A stretch of 64,000 bases of DNA from Sinonovacula constricta (taxonomy: Eukaryota > Mollusca > Bivalvia > Cardiida > Solecurtidae), in assembly GCA_007844125.1 (NCBI GenBank), contig CM017558.1, positions 59,494,550-59,558,549 of the forward strand, read 5' to 3'. The notes beneath the pieces are model-generated. The model was not told the DNA's origin, made no database searches, and worked only from the letters and a program-made list of their open reading frames with translations. The stretch's first letter is position 1. Every line of letters starts with the position of its first letter. The position numbers and the translations under genes were made by a program. Below, in pieces: positions 35,095 to 48,650 of the stretch.

Positions 35095-37840
35095 TCATGT
35101 TTGATGTTGAAGTGTATAACCTTCACATGAGCAAGCCTTTGTGCACGGTTGTTCATTGTAAGAACAAGTACAAGACCGAGAACAAAGATCAGTACACTTG
35201 GAAATCAGGTGATTTAATAGTTCTGGAGGGGCAACAGGTTGTGTCATAAGTTGTGCTGTGTAAAAGCCAGTATCATGGTCTTTAATGTAGGCAGAGTCTA
35301 CAGGTTCTAACTTGGGTATCAAAGGAGTTAGAGAAGACCGCCATATTAGAAGTTGAAAAGTGCAGCCCAACATATGAATCATAAATCTGTCACTTGTTTG
35401 CGGAAGTTTTCGGGGCCTCGTATGCTTATTCTGAGGAACCGTCATTGAGCGAAGGCTTTTGAGTGCAGTGCATCGAGCTTGACCGTACAATAGACAAACA
35501 AACCGCTCAGGAGATGTTTTCATTTCCACAGTAAGATATTTTTGTGTTCAAAGTTTTGAAAGGTCGACAATTTATGGGCTAGATTGGCACATAACAAGAA
35601 AAATCTTTTTCTTCTCTACACCAAAGAAAGATGAGCAAGTATCACACCCAGTAAGGCGATAGACAGGCACGATGGTATTTACCTGCTGAGGAGACAAAGA
35701 GTTGAAAACTGAGTGAACTGGAATATACCTGGTCATATCTCTGTAAGTTGTCTTTCTTCCTGTTTTGAAGATTTTTATTATGTTCAGTTCTGAGAAATAG
35801 TGAAGCACAAAAACATCAGTGTCAGGACTGGAAACACATGCCTGCTGTGTATTTTGTCTACCAGCATATACAATGTGAAGCAAATGACGGCTGTCAGCTT
35901 CTTCAAGATTTGATCTAAGCTGAAGAACAAACTCTATACATGAAGACGTAACACGCAAATCTGTATCACCAATACCTCCAGCTACATTGATTTCTATCTG
36001 GTCTCCAAGAAGATCTTAAGAGTTTTCAGTAAGAAACAACGTGAACAATATTGCCACGACGTATTCGTGTTTCAGACTTTAGGCTGCTCTCAATGTACCT
36101 GTCAAAACAATATGAAGATGAATTTGTCTGGAACCTTCAGAATAAGAAAGAATGTGTTGCCAAAAGGAAACTGCTCTTATATTGTATGTGGTCTTTCTCC
36201 CTGATTGAGGTTGGAGTATTTGAACAACTGACATGGCATCCAAAAAGAAACACTTAAAATTCTTCAACTCTTTCTCTATGCAAGGATCTGACACAAAAAG
36301 TACTTCAAGCTTCTCCGTAAAAATCAGACTATTTTCTTGACAACATTGAGCCGTCATTTGCAAATAAACTCAGGTACAGGAGTGTTTTCAAATGCAAGAA
36401 CGCTTTTTAGCGGAACCTTTTTGAAGAAATTTATTGCAAGTAATTTTACACACATATCTGCACTGTTGATTTTGTCTTCACAAGAGTTGTTTTTTCTTTG
36501 TGTGCTGCTAATGAGAATGTCTTAACTTTTGACTTCGGAATGGGATCAAAAAACTTTTTCTTGGTTGTGGTGTCAGGATTATTCATAAACCTTTCTGTTA
36601 CAAATTGCTCCAGGGCATGCTTGCCGTATTCATGGCGATCTAACAGCTGCTGACAACTCACCACCTGGCTATATTAACAAGCCTAGAGTGAGGGTAGGCC
36701 AACGAAAAAAGATCAATTAATGTGTCTCCCTTAAAAAAAACAGCAACATCTTCACGTTGATATTGTATGCTAGCGTGTGAAATGGTGAATCAGCACGATG
36801 TTTAGAATTTGTCTTGGCAGGAGACTTGTAGTTCATAGAGTATTTGGCTGTAACTGGTCTTGAAAGAACTAGCTATTTGGTGCATTGGAATTGTTGGCTA
36901 GACCAATTATACCTCCGGATGACTTCAGTGCTTTATTTTCCGTCACCTCCAGTGCATAGTCTAGCTATACAGAGTTAAAGCATCCCCCTACAAGCTTTGT
37001 TACAAATCTTCCATCCTCAAACTTACTAATTCAGTTAAAAATCTCCTACCTTGTAGTACTAAATAGAGCATAAATCTGGCGTAAACAGTCCTGCTAAAAG
37101 AAAAAAAAAAGGTAACAACTTTTCCTTAGCATATTCATGAGCTTTCCACATTCCATTTGTAGTTGCTGCAAGATAGAGTTTAGGAGGAAGAGTTACCTCA
37201 GACAAGTAATCATCCCAAAATCTGAAAAGTGGGGAAGATGATCTACCCTCCAATCTAAATAGCTCCATCAGCGGAAGAACTTCTGTTTCAATGTAATGCA
37301 AGACGTCCTAAATTTCAACCATGTTTATCATAGAATGTTTACTTAACTGTTCTAACTTGCTTTCTAAATCTAACCTGAAAGTTCTTTGCTACCCATTTCT
37401 GAAACTGGTGGAAGGAACGTCTGTTTAGAACCTCCTCTACCATGATAAGGCCTCGCAAGGCTATGTCAAAGTTCTTTCCAGAAAGAACATGATCACCAGT
37501 TAAAGCAACAAACAAATCTTAATCAGTAAGAAGTTGGTTAATACATAAATCTTCATATATGTGACATATTCCACCAAAAACAGACATCATTAAATGCATG
37601 CCACCTTCAAGAGAATAAACTCCACCAAACTATTCTGCGTTTGCCCACACAATTTTAAGGCTTTGGCTAGAAGGCTTATATCAAATACTATTGGGCGAAA
37701 TGTTTACTCAAGAGCATTCATTTGTTTCTTTGTGCGATTCAAGACGGTATACATTGTCTTAATGTCCTTTGGAGGCATAATATGTATCGAACTGAAAGCC
37801 ACATTTACGGTGTGAAAAACAACATCCATTTAAACTATGG
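35095..37840 (-). pseudogene. Decayed multicopy gene resembling an XPG/flap-nuclease-like family
   Basis: In broken minus-strand frames from about 37,840 to 35,095 the order is: HIMPPKDIKTMYTVLNRTKK, GGMHLMMSVFGGICHIYED, NFDIALRGLIMVEEVLNRR, a block with FWDDYLSE and LLPFFF (37,301-37,059), FFDPIPKSKVKTFS (about 36,550), SNLEEADSRHLLHIVYAG and SSPDTDVFVL (about 35,900-35,800), VYRLTGCDTCSSFFGVEKKK (about 35,660-35,600), and a Cys-rich end with CSRSCTCSYNEQPCTKACSC (about 35,160-35,110). EEAD…SPDTD…GCD…G-x-x-KK parallels the acidic residues and the GCDY…G-I-G-x-K motif of XPG/FEN nucleases. I recall this as a repeated uncharacterised family in invertebrates, perhaps transposon-borne. Frameshifts and stops make it non-functional. 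Confidence 0.6.
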
Positions 37841-39945
37841 GCTGAAACACACTATATAGACCACATTGACTAAAGAACCTGAATATAGACAAAATATTTG
37901 TTAATATTTTTCTCTTTTGTGAAGTTTACACAACCATAATTACATTGTGCTCTTATCAAGCACAAAGTATAACAAATTAAATTATTATACAATGTCATGT
38001 AATTGGTCTTTTAAACTGAAATAAACCAAATTCTACAAGAAACACCAGTTTCAGGGCTGTTTATTTCTCTAAATAAGACTTTTAAGGCACTGGTGGCCAT
38101 CTTGAAATTCTCAGCTCACCACAATTTATGCCAATTTATGCCGGTGGTTTTATAAACTAGAGACCCTAACAGACACTTTTGTGATTAGCATTGCTCCTTA
38201 AAAACATGTGCCTTTAGGTCATTTCATAACCGCTCATTGCCACCCGACTATAATATTAAACTTAAAAATGGCATGTACCTATACACAACTGATTAAGTCG
38301 CTTAATGTGTGGAATTCAGACAGTCGGAAAAAAGACCTGTTAGTCCCCCGACTGCGTAGCTTCTCACCGTGATAAGAACTTAATGTGGGAAGGTCTTCCA
38401 TCTGCTCTACAGTGCGCTGGTTGTCAAAACATTTGTTTTTAATAGTAAACAATAATTCATTACCATACAAGTGCATGCAGTTATTTGAAATTTAGGCATG
38501 TCAAATTTTGTTGATGTTGGAGATATATACAGACTGTCACAGGATCAATGTTTGCCTTTCCTGATAATCTTCTACAGAGGAAGAGCAGAAACAAACTTAT
38601 TGTACAGTTATGTAAATTTAAGTTTTCCTGATGACATTGATTACCTTGAATATATTATTGTTGTTTGTTTCATGTGTCTTTTTAGTATTTTTAAGTTTCA
38701 TAAACATGACTGAGTGTAGCTGAGTGATAAGATTCCGGCTTGAGGGTAGAACAATTGCCTTTAAGTGACCCTTTTGATTTTTCTATAATGTAACTTTTTT
38801 TAAATGTAGAACTTATTTTGTAACAAAAGTATGCGATAATCTCAGAACAGAATGCAAGAACAATGCTAGGTGAAAACTAATCAAATAATACTGTGTTGAT
38901 AATATGTCTCGATTCGGGCTTGTATTGCTCTATAAAAAAATTCAGACATTGTTTTGTTAATTTTACGTTTCAGTCATAATCTTTAATGTTAGGTCTAGCC
39001 TTCAATGAAAATTGTAGTATATATTCCGGTTAGGTCTTTGGAAGATCACTAACATAATTATCACTACTATTGTATTTCCATGACAAAAACATTTTTATAA
39101 ATGGCAGAACTTTAATAGTATTTTAGTCCATTATTTTGTTTAAGCCTTATTAGATGTTCATCTCCAATTGTTTATATGCAAATTTTAGTTCCAACCACAC
39201 CAAAAACATTACCTTACCTGTCAAAAGAATTGTTTATTCTCTGTTAATCAAGTATTCGCTCTTAACATTAAAGGATAAGAACTAATTTATAACAAACAAC
39301 ATGGCCTTTTTTCTATGTATTCAACTATCCTCAAGAGTTAAGAGCATCTTCAAGGTGGTATCTGACTGTTTAGACCAAAATATTTTCTCCAATTACTAGA
39401 GAAGTCATTTTAACTTGAAAAGATCCTGCAAAAAACTATTTATTGATGCCCTATTACCATATAAACCATGAAGCTTTAATCCCCACTTGTAAACTGGTAT
39501 TTTATATCTGAGCCATAGTTTTTAAACAAAGATGCCTTGTAACAACTTTACTTTAAGAAACGTTATATTGTATCTGGGTATCCCGCCCTGATGCCGACAA
39601 ATATTGTTAGCAGAGAGCCATGTCGAGCTTATTTATAGATTTGGAATTTGTTTTTGTTTAATTGGTACTGTCTTTCACTACATGTATGGTTCAAACCCGT
39701 CTTTACTTAGACTAAAGTGTTTTCTTTTTGCAGAAGTCATGTCTAAATTCCCAAAGCAGTAGTAAGATATAGATGTATTTGATCTTTAAAACAATGGGAT
39801 ATATGTTTCTGTGTGTGACTTTATAACATTTGCGCCCAAACTACAGAATGATGGGGCACTAATGCTGCAACATTTTTAATGTTTCTGAATTGTATGCGTA
39901 GGTATTAAATACTCACTGTAAATATATGGTTATTCACCTCTGTTA
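37841..39945. other. Non-coding interval
   Basis: About 2.1 kb, AT-rich, with only short frames without similarity. No repeat structure was seen. Confidence 0.5.
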
Positions 39946-39949
39946 CGGT

Positions 39950-42900
39950 TAGGGTTGTCATAGCCGGGTGGTGGTTGTGGGAACAAGCTCCCACTACCTA
40001 TAAGGTACCCCCATTGGCGTGCGTCTCAAACAGCCTCTGAAAACTAAAGTGCAACTCCTGGCCTGCGCGTGGCGAAACTGCTTCTACTGACAGGAGAAGG
40101 GTTGTAGGCGGGTCACTGGTGCCTAAAACCAGTTGCTTCGAGTAGATAGGGCTCATCAGCTTTGGATGGCAGTCCATCTAGTGGAAGGAAAACTCTGATT
40201 TCAAACTCCCGCTGCCTTGCGGCTTTATCCACTCATGGAAAAGACTACAGGTGTAAGCCTTGAGGAAAATCCGAGTCGGAGTCCCTAAGGCAGTTTTTTG
40301 TTGTATACAACCTCGTTCTCGCAGCTCCTGCGACGGCACTGGTGCCAAACAGTAATGATCCCGTCGTTCCTTTGGATCTACGTCCACACGCTCAACTCCA
40401 GTCCAGAGACAAAGGACTAGTTCTACGAGAACCTCGCTGCTACCAAAAGGGACGACCCCAGCACGGAACAACTTGTTCTCTTGGGTGACTTCAACGCCAG
40501 ACTGGGGGCTGATCAAGACTCGTGGCCGTCCTGTCTGAGACAGTTCGGTGCGGACAAGATGAACGACAACGGCCAACGATTACTCGAGTTCTGTGCATAC
40601 CAAAACCTGTTTGTCACCAACACGTTCTTCCAGACCAAGCCTCAACACAAGGTCTCCTGGAGACACCCGCGCTCGAGGCACTGGTACCAGCTGTCCTCCC
40701 TCAGGAACGTTCTTCTCACCCGATCTTTCCACAGTGCGGATTGTGACACTGACCACTTGCTGGTCTGCTGCAAGGTCAGACTGCAGCCAAAGAAGTTTTA
40801 TCACACCAAGGCACAGAGAAAGTCCCGCCCCCCGCATCAACACCAGCAAGATGTCTCAGGCAGATATTGTGGAGGAGTTCAGAGCATCCTTTGAAAAAGA
40901 ACTCACAGCCCGGTGAGTATACCACTGGAAAATAGGAAAACTTCCGAAACGTCATGCACCACACCGCCATGGCTACTTTAAGAAGAAAATGTCTAAATCC
41001 AAAGACTTGTTTGCGGCCAAGTACACCAAGATGATCCCCGTCATTGAAGCCAAGCGTGCCGCTCTTTCTGAGTAGAAGCGATTGCCAAACGAGAGCAATC
41101 TACAGACTTTCAGGGCTGCCAAGAGCAATGTTCAACAAACAGCCAGACGCTGTGCCAACGAATACTGGACAGAACTCAGCGAAAGCATACAGACAGCTGC
41201 CTTCACAGGCAACATCAGAGGGATGTACGTTGGCATCAAGAAGGCGCTCGGGCCAGTCCAGAGCAAGACAGTTCCCCTGAAGTCCACCACTTGGGAATAC
41301 AATCATAGACAAGGGCCGGCAGATGGAGAGATTGGTTAAACACTACTCCAACTTATACTCCAGACAGAACATCGTGACTCCCGCAGCTCTCGATACCATC
41401 GATTCGACGACCTAGACGCAGAGCCAACCATGGAAGAGCTCAGCAGGGCCATCGACAGCCTGGCCTCAGGAAAGGCACCAGGCAGTGACGGCATCCCACC
41501 CGACTTGATCAAGCACTGCAATACCACCCTACTGCTTCCGCTGCATGAGGTCCTGTGTCAGTGCTGGCAAGAAAGTGCCGTACCACAAGACATGAGAGAC
41601 GCCAAAATCGTCACCCTGTATAAAAACAAGGGTGAGAGGAGCGACTGCAACAACTACAGAGGCATCTCGCTCCTTAGCATCGTCGGCAAAGTCTACGCCC
41701 GAGTCATATTGACAAGACTGCAGAAGCTGGCCGAGTTTGTCTAACCCGAGTCACAGTGCGGATTCCAAGCTAAACGCTAAGCAGTAGACATGATATTCTC
41801 CCTCCGCCTACCCCATGAGAAGAGCAAAGAACAGCAGATGCGCCTGTACATCGCCTTCATTGACCTGACAAAGGCATTTGACCTCATCAGCAGGTACGGA
41901 CTTTTCCAGATTCTCACAAAGATCGGCTGCCCACCAAAACAGCAGATCCTAGTAGAATCCTTCCATAACAACATGAAGGGGACAATGCAACTCGACGACA
42001 GCACCTCCGAGCTCTTCGACATACTCAGCGGCGTCAAACAAGGCTGCGTCCTCGCTCCAACACTCTTCGGGATCTTCTTTGTCCTGCTGCTTAAACATGC
42101 CTTCGGCGCTATAACTGAAGGAGTATACCTCCGCGCACTAGATCAGACGGCAGCCTCTTCAACCTCATCTGTTAGCAAGAACGAAAGTCCGTGAGGCCCT
42201 CATCAATGAAAATTCTGTTCACACAAAGCAAGAACTTCAGACACTGATGGACCGTTTTTCCCAGGCTTGCAAGGACTTTGGACTGACCATTAGTCTGAAA
42301 AAGACGAACGTCCTGGGACAAGACACCGAGGTTCCACCTGCCATAGCCATTGACGACTATGAACTGGATGTCATCAACCAGTTCACATTCCTTGGGTCAA
42401 CCATGAGTGACGAACTCTCCTTAGAAACAGAAATTGACAGGAGGATGGAAAGGCCGCAACAACTCTGGCGCGGCTTACAAAACGGGTGTGGGAGAACAAT
42501 AAACTGACCGTGAAGACCAAGATGGCAGTGTACAACGCATGTGTTGTCTGTAAACTGCTATACGGCAGCGAGGCATGGACAACCTATGCTAGACAGGAAA
42601 GGAGACTGAACTCCTTCCATCTGAGAAGCCTCCGACGCATCTTCGGTATATCCTGGCAAGCTAGAGTGACAAACGCCGAGGTCCTGTCCCGCGCAGGCCT
42701 TCCGAGCATGCACACCCTGCTCAGACAGCGAAGACTGCGTTGGCTGGTACACGTCAGCCGCATGGAGGTTCCATGGACCTCCTCTACGGGGAGCTAGCGA
42801 GAGGGAAGAGAACCACAGGCCGTCCTCAGTTACGCTTTAAAGACGTCTGCAAAAGAGACTTGAAGTCCTACGACATCGACACAGAGTCCTGGGAAGCAGT

Positions 42901-43160
42901 CGCAACTGACCGCTCGCGTTGAACCACCACCTAAAGACAGGAGAGCAGAAGCTCCTAGATGCCGCAGCAGACAAGAAGACCCGCAGAAAGGCGCGCCACG
43001 CCTCAGACCAGAAACCACCCACAGATGTGACGTGTGCGAAAAAGACTTCACTTCTTCATAGGTGTCTACAGCCACAGGTGAAGCTGCCCCATCAGGGCAG
43101 ACCAGTAGGAAGACAGATGCAAAGCCCTGGTCAACCCCTGACAGACGGAGGTCTACTACC
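39950..43160 (+). pseudogene. APE-type non-LTR retrotransposon, dead copy
   Basis: GC content rises sharply over this block. A 5' leader (39,950-40,370) runs into the end of an endonuclease domain: LLGDFNARLGAD, NDNGQRLLEFC, TKPQHKVSWRHPRSRHW, SADCDTDHLL (40,470-40,770). The RT follows in pieces: SGKAPGSDGIPPDLIK (about 41,470), NNYRGISLLSIVGKV, FIDLTKAFDLIS (about 41,855), LSGVKQGCVLAPTLF (about 42,030), then SLKKTNVLGQ and FLGS, LYGSEAW (about 42,560), RRLRWLVHVSRM, and a C-terminal CDVCEKDF. Stops and frameshifts occur throughout. Around 42,215 the F/YADD catalytic box is missing, with LF joined directly to a THTQS-like sequence. The 5' end of the endonuclease is also lost. I do not assign a clade. 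Confidence 0.85.
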
Positions 43161-44869
43161 TCTGATAAATAATATCCAAATAAAGCAACACGGTTTCATC
43201 AGAAGTGTAAGTGTATATAATGGAATGAATCAATGCATTGCTATGAATACTGTTTCTGTTTGGAAGAATTTTTATCTTTGTATAAACGCAAAAGACACGC
43301 AGATGAACGAGAATGAAAATTAAATTCTATCAGTTCGCATTGATATCTTATACATAATTTTCAGTTTGTATGCATTTCGGACTGTACTCAGTTTATAGCC
43401 ATAACAAAGCGTGTTCTTTTTACTTTCTTCTTGTGTTTATTATTCCGCAATAAAGATTCATTTTCTTATTTCATTCTGCACCTTTCATAGAACAAACATG
43501 CGATTTTCAACAGATATTCTCATATATTCGTGCTAATCACCTGGCTTTTTACATGTTTTATACTTACATATTTAAAATCAATGTTGTAATTTGGGAATAT
43601 TGTTTAAACGTATCTGACTAACTTTGTTGTCCTCTTTCCTAAATATTGATCCAAGTTCCCATAAAGTAAATTAGTAATGCTTCCTATTTGCACGTTGCCG
43701 TTACATGTATATTTCTCTGGATATATTCTGGTCATCACCCATGTACCGCCCATGTTCTCGTCAGTTGATTTGTTCAAACCTCGTTTACAAGAATGTGGTT
43801 TAAACCAATACTTCTGAATGTTCAGTTGAACGTTATACTTTATTCGAGATAAGCATAACTAAAATTGTCATAGAATCACCCAAAAGCTTGTCAATATTAT
43901 TTTTGTCATCTAAAGTCTATGGAGAAACAATGAAAACGTTCGGTCTATTATATAAGTCAAATATATAACTACATATTCAAAGCCACCTGATGATGCCATT
44001 TCGAGGCCCAATGGATTGTATGACACTGTAGATGGACATATTTTCCTTATCGACGTGAGCCTTTAATGCTCTCCAGCCATATTTGATAGAAAATATAATA
44101 AAAATCTTTTGTGAAAGGTTGTTAATTAAATTTGATTTAAAAAAAAACAACTGGTTGCACGACTTTAAATGAATTTTTTCTTTACTCTATCGCAAATGTC
44201 CTAACTTTGGACGCAATTTAACAGAAAACCGTTTCTTTGGAAACCCCAAAACTATATATAGTAAGAAAGGCAAATGAATTATCTAATTAGCAGGGCCTCT
44301 GCGAAGGAGAGTTATGTGTCGTGAAGACGGTTATCATCCACCGTAATTTTTGCATAGAGTAACTGCACATTTTCAATGAAATAATCAGTTCTGGCCTAAA
44401 TGGGTCAGTCCGTTATTGAACATAGGAGTGCGGTTATTTTGCATTTCCGTTACAATGTTTCCGCTTTTTTTGGCACCAAATTGCATGAGATTATCTTAAT
44501 TATAGCAAATACAGTCACAAAACAAAAGAATCAAACTTATAATATAAAAACAAACAACAACACAACTTTCAGGGGTCATGGATACGCCTTACGGTACACA
44601 TTTACGCTCAACATCCCTTGACTGACTGAAACTAGTTTAATGAGGGTCTACTCGCCCTGTTTAGGGCTTTTTCATGACCCCGCCATGTTGCCCATGCATG
44701 GCTTAAATATTTCATTCCAAATATGTTGCCTAAAGTGGGCCCTAATTAGGTACCTAGATTATGTACCCATTTACTAAAGGAATAGTTTAATTTTCCATTC
44801 TTTTATCCTAAGGGGGATTGAGCATGTTTTTAGTGAATTCCACTCCCATATTTATGGCTCGCTCCCCTG
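43161..44869. other. Non-coding interval
   Basis: No gene or repeat recognised. AT-rich with isolated frames below 80 codons. Confidence 0.5.
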
Positions 44870-45055
44870 ACACTAGGGTCTAGTGAAGTTGGTTTTCTTT
44901 TATTTTTTACCATAAAAAAGTTTCCCCGTTTCGGCGTTCCTCTTCCCTTAACGAAATGTGATATAGTAGGAAAGGGGTGCACCTTTAGGGAACTGTTAAG
45001 CTAATAAACTGGGTATTTAATAGTGAGTTAATGTAGATAGTTTAGACCCTAGTGT
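44870..45055. mobile_element. Possible 186-bp MITE with 13-bp inverted ends
   Basis: ACACTAGGGTCTA at 44870-44882 and its exact reverse complement TAGACCCTAGTGT at 45043-45055 bound an AT-rich segment. I see no clear target-site duplication, so this may be chance or a degenerate element. Confidence 0.3.
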
Positions 45056-45446
45056 TTGTTATTTTAATATTCGATGTCTGGACGCCCGGGGCTTATATAG
45101 CTGCCGGCAGATTGTCATTGTCCTGTGGCAGTTTAGAAATGCATTGCCTCAGCCAATCAGAATTGGTCTTACATTCCAAGATCTGGCAATGTGTACCAGA
45201 ACAGCCGCGATGTTGTTTAGACAATCATAACAACAACCAGCTTAAATGCAAACGATATAGTAGTGAAAGTTTTAATCTTGTCAGTTGTTATAAATGTGGA
45301 TTCTGTTACATTCTGAACAAGGATTATAAAGATGTACATTGAGATAATCAAACTACCATAGTTATTAAAAAAGACAGCAATCAAAATGTCTAATCGAGTA
45401 GATATGGTTTTGAAACTAAAAGTGCCATGAAACGTGTATCCATTTA

Positions 45447-45595
45447 GGAAATAGACCTTAAGTTTGCGTGATCTAACGCACAACATATCACGGTTTCGAG
45501 TTCATATGCGTATTAATTGAATCTCGAATGCCGTAGGCCTTTGAACGAGAATCCGTGATTGGGCGTTAGATCACGCAAACTTAAAATCTATTTCC
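45447..45595. repeat. 149-bp fold-back element
   Basis: Two 33-bp arms (45447-45479 and 45563-45595) are near-perfect inverted repeats; 'agtttgcgtgatctaacgc' on the left meets 'gcgttagatcacgcaaact' on the right, with two mismatches in the arm. The inner sequences (atcacgg…tcg…ttca) and the outer flanks (aacgtg…) also pair imperfectly. It has the form of a decayed fold-back MITE. Confidence 0.7.
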
Positions 45596-45599
45596 ATTC

Positions 45600-47800
45600 T
45601 ACCACGTTCGACTCGAAATAATTACTAATAAGGGGCACAAATACGAACTACAATTTACACAAAGTTGTTAGGTTGTTTCACTTGGTTGTTCTAATTCACC
45701 CCGCGTACTTCCTGGTCATTCTTTTAAATATCAACAACCGAAGAAATGGCATATTTAGTTTAAATATTTTTATCATAATTTAATACGTATGTTAATAGTT
45801 AAAAAGCCGTTACTTTCCAAGATAGGGTAAAATTTTAGGCGAATCTAACCCAATGTCTGGTCGTTACCGGTAAACTTTCCATATGATTGTTCTTAACTAA
45901 AGTTGGGTCTAAATAAAACAGCTCAGAAGTACTACCTGACGCGACCAAGATGCACTGAGTTCAAAATTAACTCCTAATTATCAGTTGGTCGTTAGATGAC
46001 TTTGACTTATTTCGTAAACTCTACAACCCTTTGAGCTGAATCTAAATTCTGGTCGAAATCCTGGTAGAAAGCAACAGAAGGCAAAGAGGCCCCTCGCGTG
46101 ATTTCGAAAATATCTTGGTTTAATATACAATCCAATGTCCATAGAAATTCGTTCTACTCCGCGCCAAAAGTTAGAAAGTTAAAGTCATAAATTGGCCGTA
46201 GCAACAAACTACACATAATGGAGGCTAATATATTTCGTTATGTAAAAGATAATCGATTTTGTTTTCAGCTTTGTCCGAGAGGTGCGGGTATAGTCAAAAG
46301 AGAATAAATACAAATCGGGTAGGTGAATGCAGGATTTACACACGCAAACGGAACGGCGAACGCACGCAAACAACACTTCACAAATAATGCACTGTCGCAT
46401 GATTGGTAAACTTGAACGCTGTCATGTCTATAAGGATAGATTATTCCAGAAGCCATGAACTTGGCATATGCTTCAGTTTTTTCAGCTTTGAATATTCTAC
46501 CTGTTGCCCGCAGGCACTATTTATATTTGACTTAGAGTTTTGAAGAACTGTAGAATAAAAAGAAATGTTATTATAGTTAAAAAAACATTCATAGTGAGGC
46601 ATGATTTCCTTATCTGGGGTTTAAATCCTAAAGGACCACCTTTCAATAATTATTTCTTAAATTATTGATGATCTTATGAGCATGCCCAAATGACTGGTTT
46701 CATGTAGCTTATTTATTGATGTGGAAAGTAGAATAATGGTTTTTAAAGGACTAACCAATAACAGACATAGATATGCCATCAACGCAGAACACGTGGTATT
46801 TGTTTTGCTAGTGGAAGATTTAGCTTTGTGGCTAAAGGCGACTGCTTGAAAGAAACTAATCTTTTAAATTCACGTAAGTGTATCTTTGGCGAAGCGGTAT
46901 ACCAGAGTTTACAGAACTCAATTACATATCATTCTGCTAGTATATATGTTCATTTCCGTACTAACTTCAGCTCCAAAAGCTTCTATTTCTGACAAAAATA
47001 AACTTTTTCTTTCCTCTCTTTGCTTATTATATACAAACATATACGTATAAATTACATGACGATAAAATACACGTCATATGGTACAATACAAAGCATAGAG
47101 GCATAATCTTCTCATTCCATTCGCATATCCATATTACAAAGGGCTCTGTATTTTGTTAAGGGGTGCGGGATTTTATGATTATTGTTTGCAAAATGAGTTC
47201 GTTTTCTTGTTTCGATGTCTCAATAGAAACACACATACGTGTACCACTTAACTACTTGTACATTTCAAAAGGAAGTTATTTTAACAGTGTGAAACAGGAT
47301 GAAAATATGTTGGGATTGGTTTATGATGCATTAAGTTACTTCCGTTTCCCTACTCAAACAACTAGACTGGATTATTATCAAAACTGGTCACGTTACAAAG
47401 TAAGTTGTTTATTATTATTTACAAAATATGACATGCATAATGTAAAGTATGTATTGTTAAAAATATTCTCTTTTAAATCAGATCTTTCATTTTGATTTGG
47501 GCTTATTGTCTTCCTTTTGTTTTTTGACTGTACTTGTTTTATTGTGTTTTATTTAAAGTACATGTACATGCATTGTATACAGCTTCACATTCAATTTAAC
47601 TTGCACAATCTACCTGCAATTTCAATATTTGAACGAGCTAGTCAAATGTGTGTATTCATAAAACAATAGTCTCGTAAATTTCGACCAATATTTCACATGT
47701 TATGAAACCGCCAGAGAACCCAAGTCAAAGTTATGGTAATTGTGCAGGAATAGTATTTTGCGTACGATAATATTTTGTATAAGATGCACGTTTTGACCAA
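45600..47800. other. Non-coding interval
   Basis: About 2.2 kb without a recognisable gene or repeat. A 110-codon frame at 47,163-47,495 shows no similarity that I know. Confidence 0.45.
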
Positions 47801-47801
47801 T

Positions 47802-47936
<135 letters not shown>

Positions 47937-48230
47937 TAGCCAAGAGCATGTATAAACGTCCGTTTGTGAAAACACATATTTTCAATGTTTAACTTTAACA
48001 AGAAAAAAGTGTGTAACTTTAATCCATCGTGCAAGTTTAGTTGACGCTACAAGAACGTTTCAAAGGAATTGATTTTACTTTACACGGGATTATTTTATCC
48101 TTAATATGAAACTTCTTTAAAAATATATATTTAAATCATTTAACATGCTAATTATGTACATGTACATGTGCATGTCATTTAAAATATAAAATGGTATAGG
48201 AATTATGGTATAATAAAATTAAAACCAAGT

Positions 48231-48650
48231 ATGTCTTTCACTATTGTTTGGCTTTCTTTAAATTTTTTTACGCTTTGTCGTAACAACAGGAAAAACTCAG
48301 GGATGCTCGACATCCAAGGCGCGGAGGCGAGCTGCAGAAGCATGCGCTGTGAACCAGAATATGTATATGTGAGAATAACGAACGATATCTCTGCTAGACG
48401 GAGGGGAGCTTGGCTATCTGCTTCCTTGCTTTATTCCCTTTTACATGTCATCATTTTGTTACTGCAAGCTGCGTTGTTAACACCCGCATACCCGGTTTCT
48501 TTTGTTATAGAAGACATCGACAAACAGCTACAAATTCCCGTTCATGCCTGCTACACTTTTAATAATTTCAAACTACAATTTTTACCGCGGCATACTCGTT
48601 TCTTTGCATTTGAGAAACTCGTCAGGAAGTGCGAGGTTAGAGCTCTGTAA
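48231..48650 (+). other. Unrecognised 139-codon open frame
   Basis: The frame includes a hydrophobic run (LLYSLLHVIILLLQAALLTP) and a mixed C-terminal half, and its last few codons run into the left terminal repeat of the element at 48637. There is no recognised family, and codon composition does not set it apart from the flanks. I would not call it a gene without a transcript. Confidence 0.2.
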
